NCBI GenBank assembly: GCA_019677205.1
Contig: JAAMXY010004177.1
Coordinates: forward strand, 1-16,944
DNA from: Pinguiococcus pyrenoidosus
Lineage: Eukaryota; Sar; Pinguiophyceae; Pinguiochrysidales; Pinguiochrysidaceae
Reading direction: 5' to 3'
Length of the DNA stretch: 16,944 nucleotides
Under the pieces are notes generated by a model. The model was not told the DNA's origin and made no database searches. It saw only the letters and a program-made list of their open reading frames with translations. Position numbers and translations under genes: made by a program. Below are positions 16,801-16,944 of the stretch, piece after piece. The number at the start of each line of letters is the position of its first letter. Within the stretch, counting starts at the first letter, position 1.

Positions 16801-16944
16801 CTCGTGGTCCTCGTGAGGCCGCCTTTGCTGCTTCGGGACTTGGCGGGCGCGTCCTCCAAGTCGCTGTCAAAGGAGTCGTTCACGTCCTCAAAGTCGTCCG
16901 CGCGCGATCTTCTGACCAGGTTCTTACTAGAGTACTTCTGCAAG
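13852..16944 (-). CDS. Large disordered coiled-coil protein, N-terminus cut by window edge
   Basis: Exons <16944-16645, 16559-16413 and 16351-13852, with introns of 85 and 61 nt (donors GTGAGC and GTAAGC), give at least 981 residues. Most is acidic and disordered. Visible elements in order: DDFEDVNDSFDSDLED, then a basic SR-like stretch in exon 2, RYNSDFEVDD, three copies of a VDV-x-A-x-L-x-ALR-x-G motif (nt 15723-15409), four EYEGVQ units between the first two, a highly charged coiled coil (LEIEVETRRRESQRLRRRL onward, nt about 15135-14945), a DAGTQMMG segment, a glycine run, a short ERQEEVNRMHTATLLSV helix, and YLNEGFEDDEDE before a basic stretch. Acidic-aromatic DFE-type motifs and this layout recall ciliary or centrosomal scaffold proteins, and distantly C19orf44, but I cannot assign a family. 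The product's role is unknown. Confidence 0.75.
14599..14634 (+). repeat. TCC trinucleotide microsatellite inside the coiled-coil gene
   Basis: Twelve triplets, nine perfect TCC followed by TTC-TCC-TCC, are read on the minus strand as a glycine run with a single glutamate. In-frame triplet changes would alter only glycine number, so the length is probably polymorphic. Confidence 0.85.
15236..15278 (+). repeat. Short 18-bp tandem repeat (2.4 copies)
   Basis: Two nearly identical 18-bp units (15236-15253 and 15254-15271) and a partial third start with ATTCTGG or ATTCCGG. They encode the MGGVPGIGGVPRMG stretch on the minus strand. The period equals that of the larger minisatellite at 15565. Confidence 0.75.
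15565..15636 (+). repeat. 18-bp minisatellite, four perfect copies, encoding EYEGVQ units
   Basis: Four identical 18-bp copies begin at 15565, 15583, 15601 and 15619, with a partial unit before them. On the minus strand they encode four EYEGVQ hexapeptides directly preceding the second VDV motif. Perfect identity suggests recent expansion or active turnover. Confidence 0.95.

Overview
This window is nuclear DNA from a eukaryotic microbe, probably a unicellular alga or other protist with a compact, moderately GC-rich genome. The evidence is spliced genes for strictly eukaryotic proteins (EMC3, ATG12, MPV17/PMP22, DENN, ELMO and PX domains), 12 GT-AG introns that I could place by reading frame and conserved motifs, and no bacterial operons. 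The introns are very small (55-109 nt, mostly 58-76). MORN-rich proteins, secreted 2OG oxygenases and signal-peptide-bearing START proteins suggest an alveolate, stramenopile or haptophyte-like lineage, but the sequence does not settle the clade.

Layout, left to right: the last 23 codons of an unknown + gene (1-74); an 854-bp gap; a START-domain lipid-binding protein (-, 929-1930); an MPV17/PMP22-family membrane protein with a long acidic tail (+, 2599-3751); EMC3, the YidC-like subunit of the ER membrane complex (-, 3777-4726); the ubiquitin-like autophagy protein ATG12 (+, 4995-5648); a PX-ELMO fusion protein (-, 5761-7228); a 1360-aa AVL9/DENND6-like DENN protein fused to about 24 MORN repeats (+, 7630-11777); a small secreted protein of unknown function (-, 11793-12461); a secreted 2-oxoglutarate/Fe(II) oxygenase with an extra C-terminal domain (+, 12605-13806); and a large, mostly disordered coiled-coil protein cut by the window edge (-, 13852-16944).

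The ten genes alternate strand without exception, giving four complete head-to-head pairs with shared promoters and five tail-to-tail junctions, three of them only 15-45 bp from stop to stop. Most recognisable genes concern endomembranes: a predicted Arf-family GAP with a phosphoinositide-binding PX domain sits head to head with a predicted Rab GEF, beside ATG12, EMC3, MPV17 and a START protein. The most interesting points are the PX-ELMO fusion, the DENN-MORN fusion whose MORN array is a tandem duplication of a 12-repeat block, the 2OG oxygenase with a TonB/AgmX-like tail, a thrice-repeated VDV-x-A-x-L-x-ALR-x-G motif in the coiled-coil protein, and the perfectly alternating gene order.
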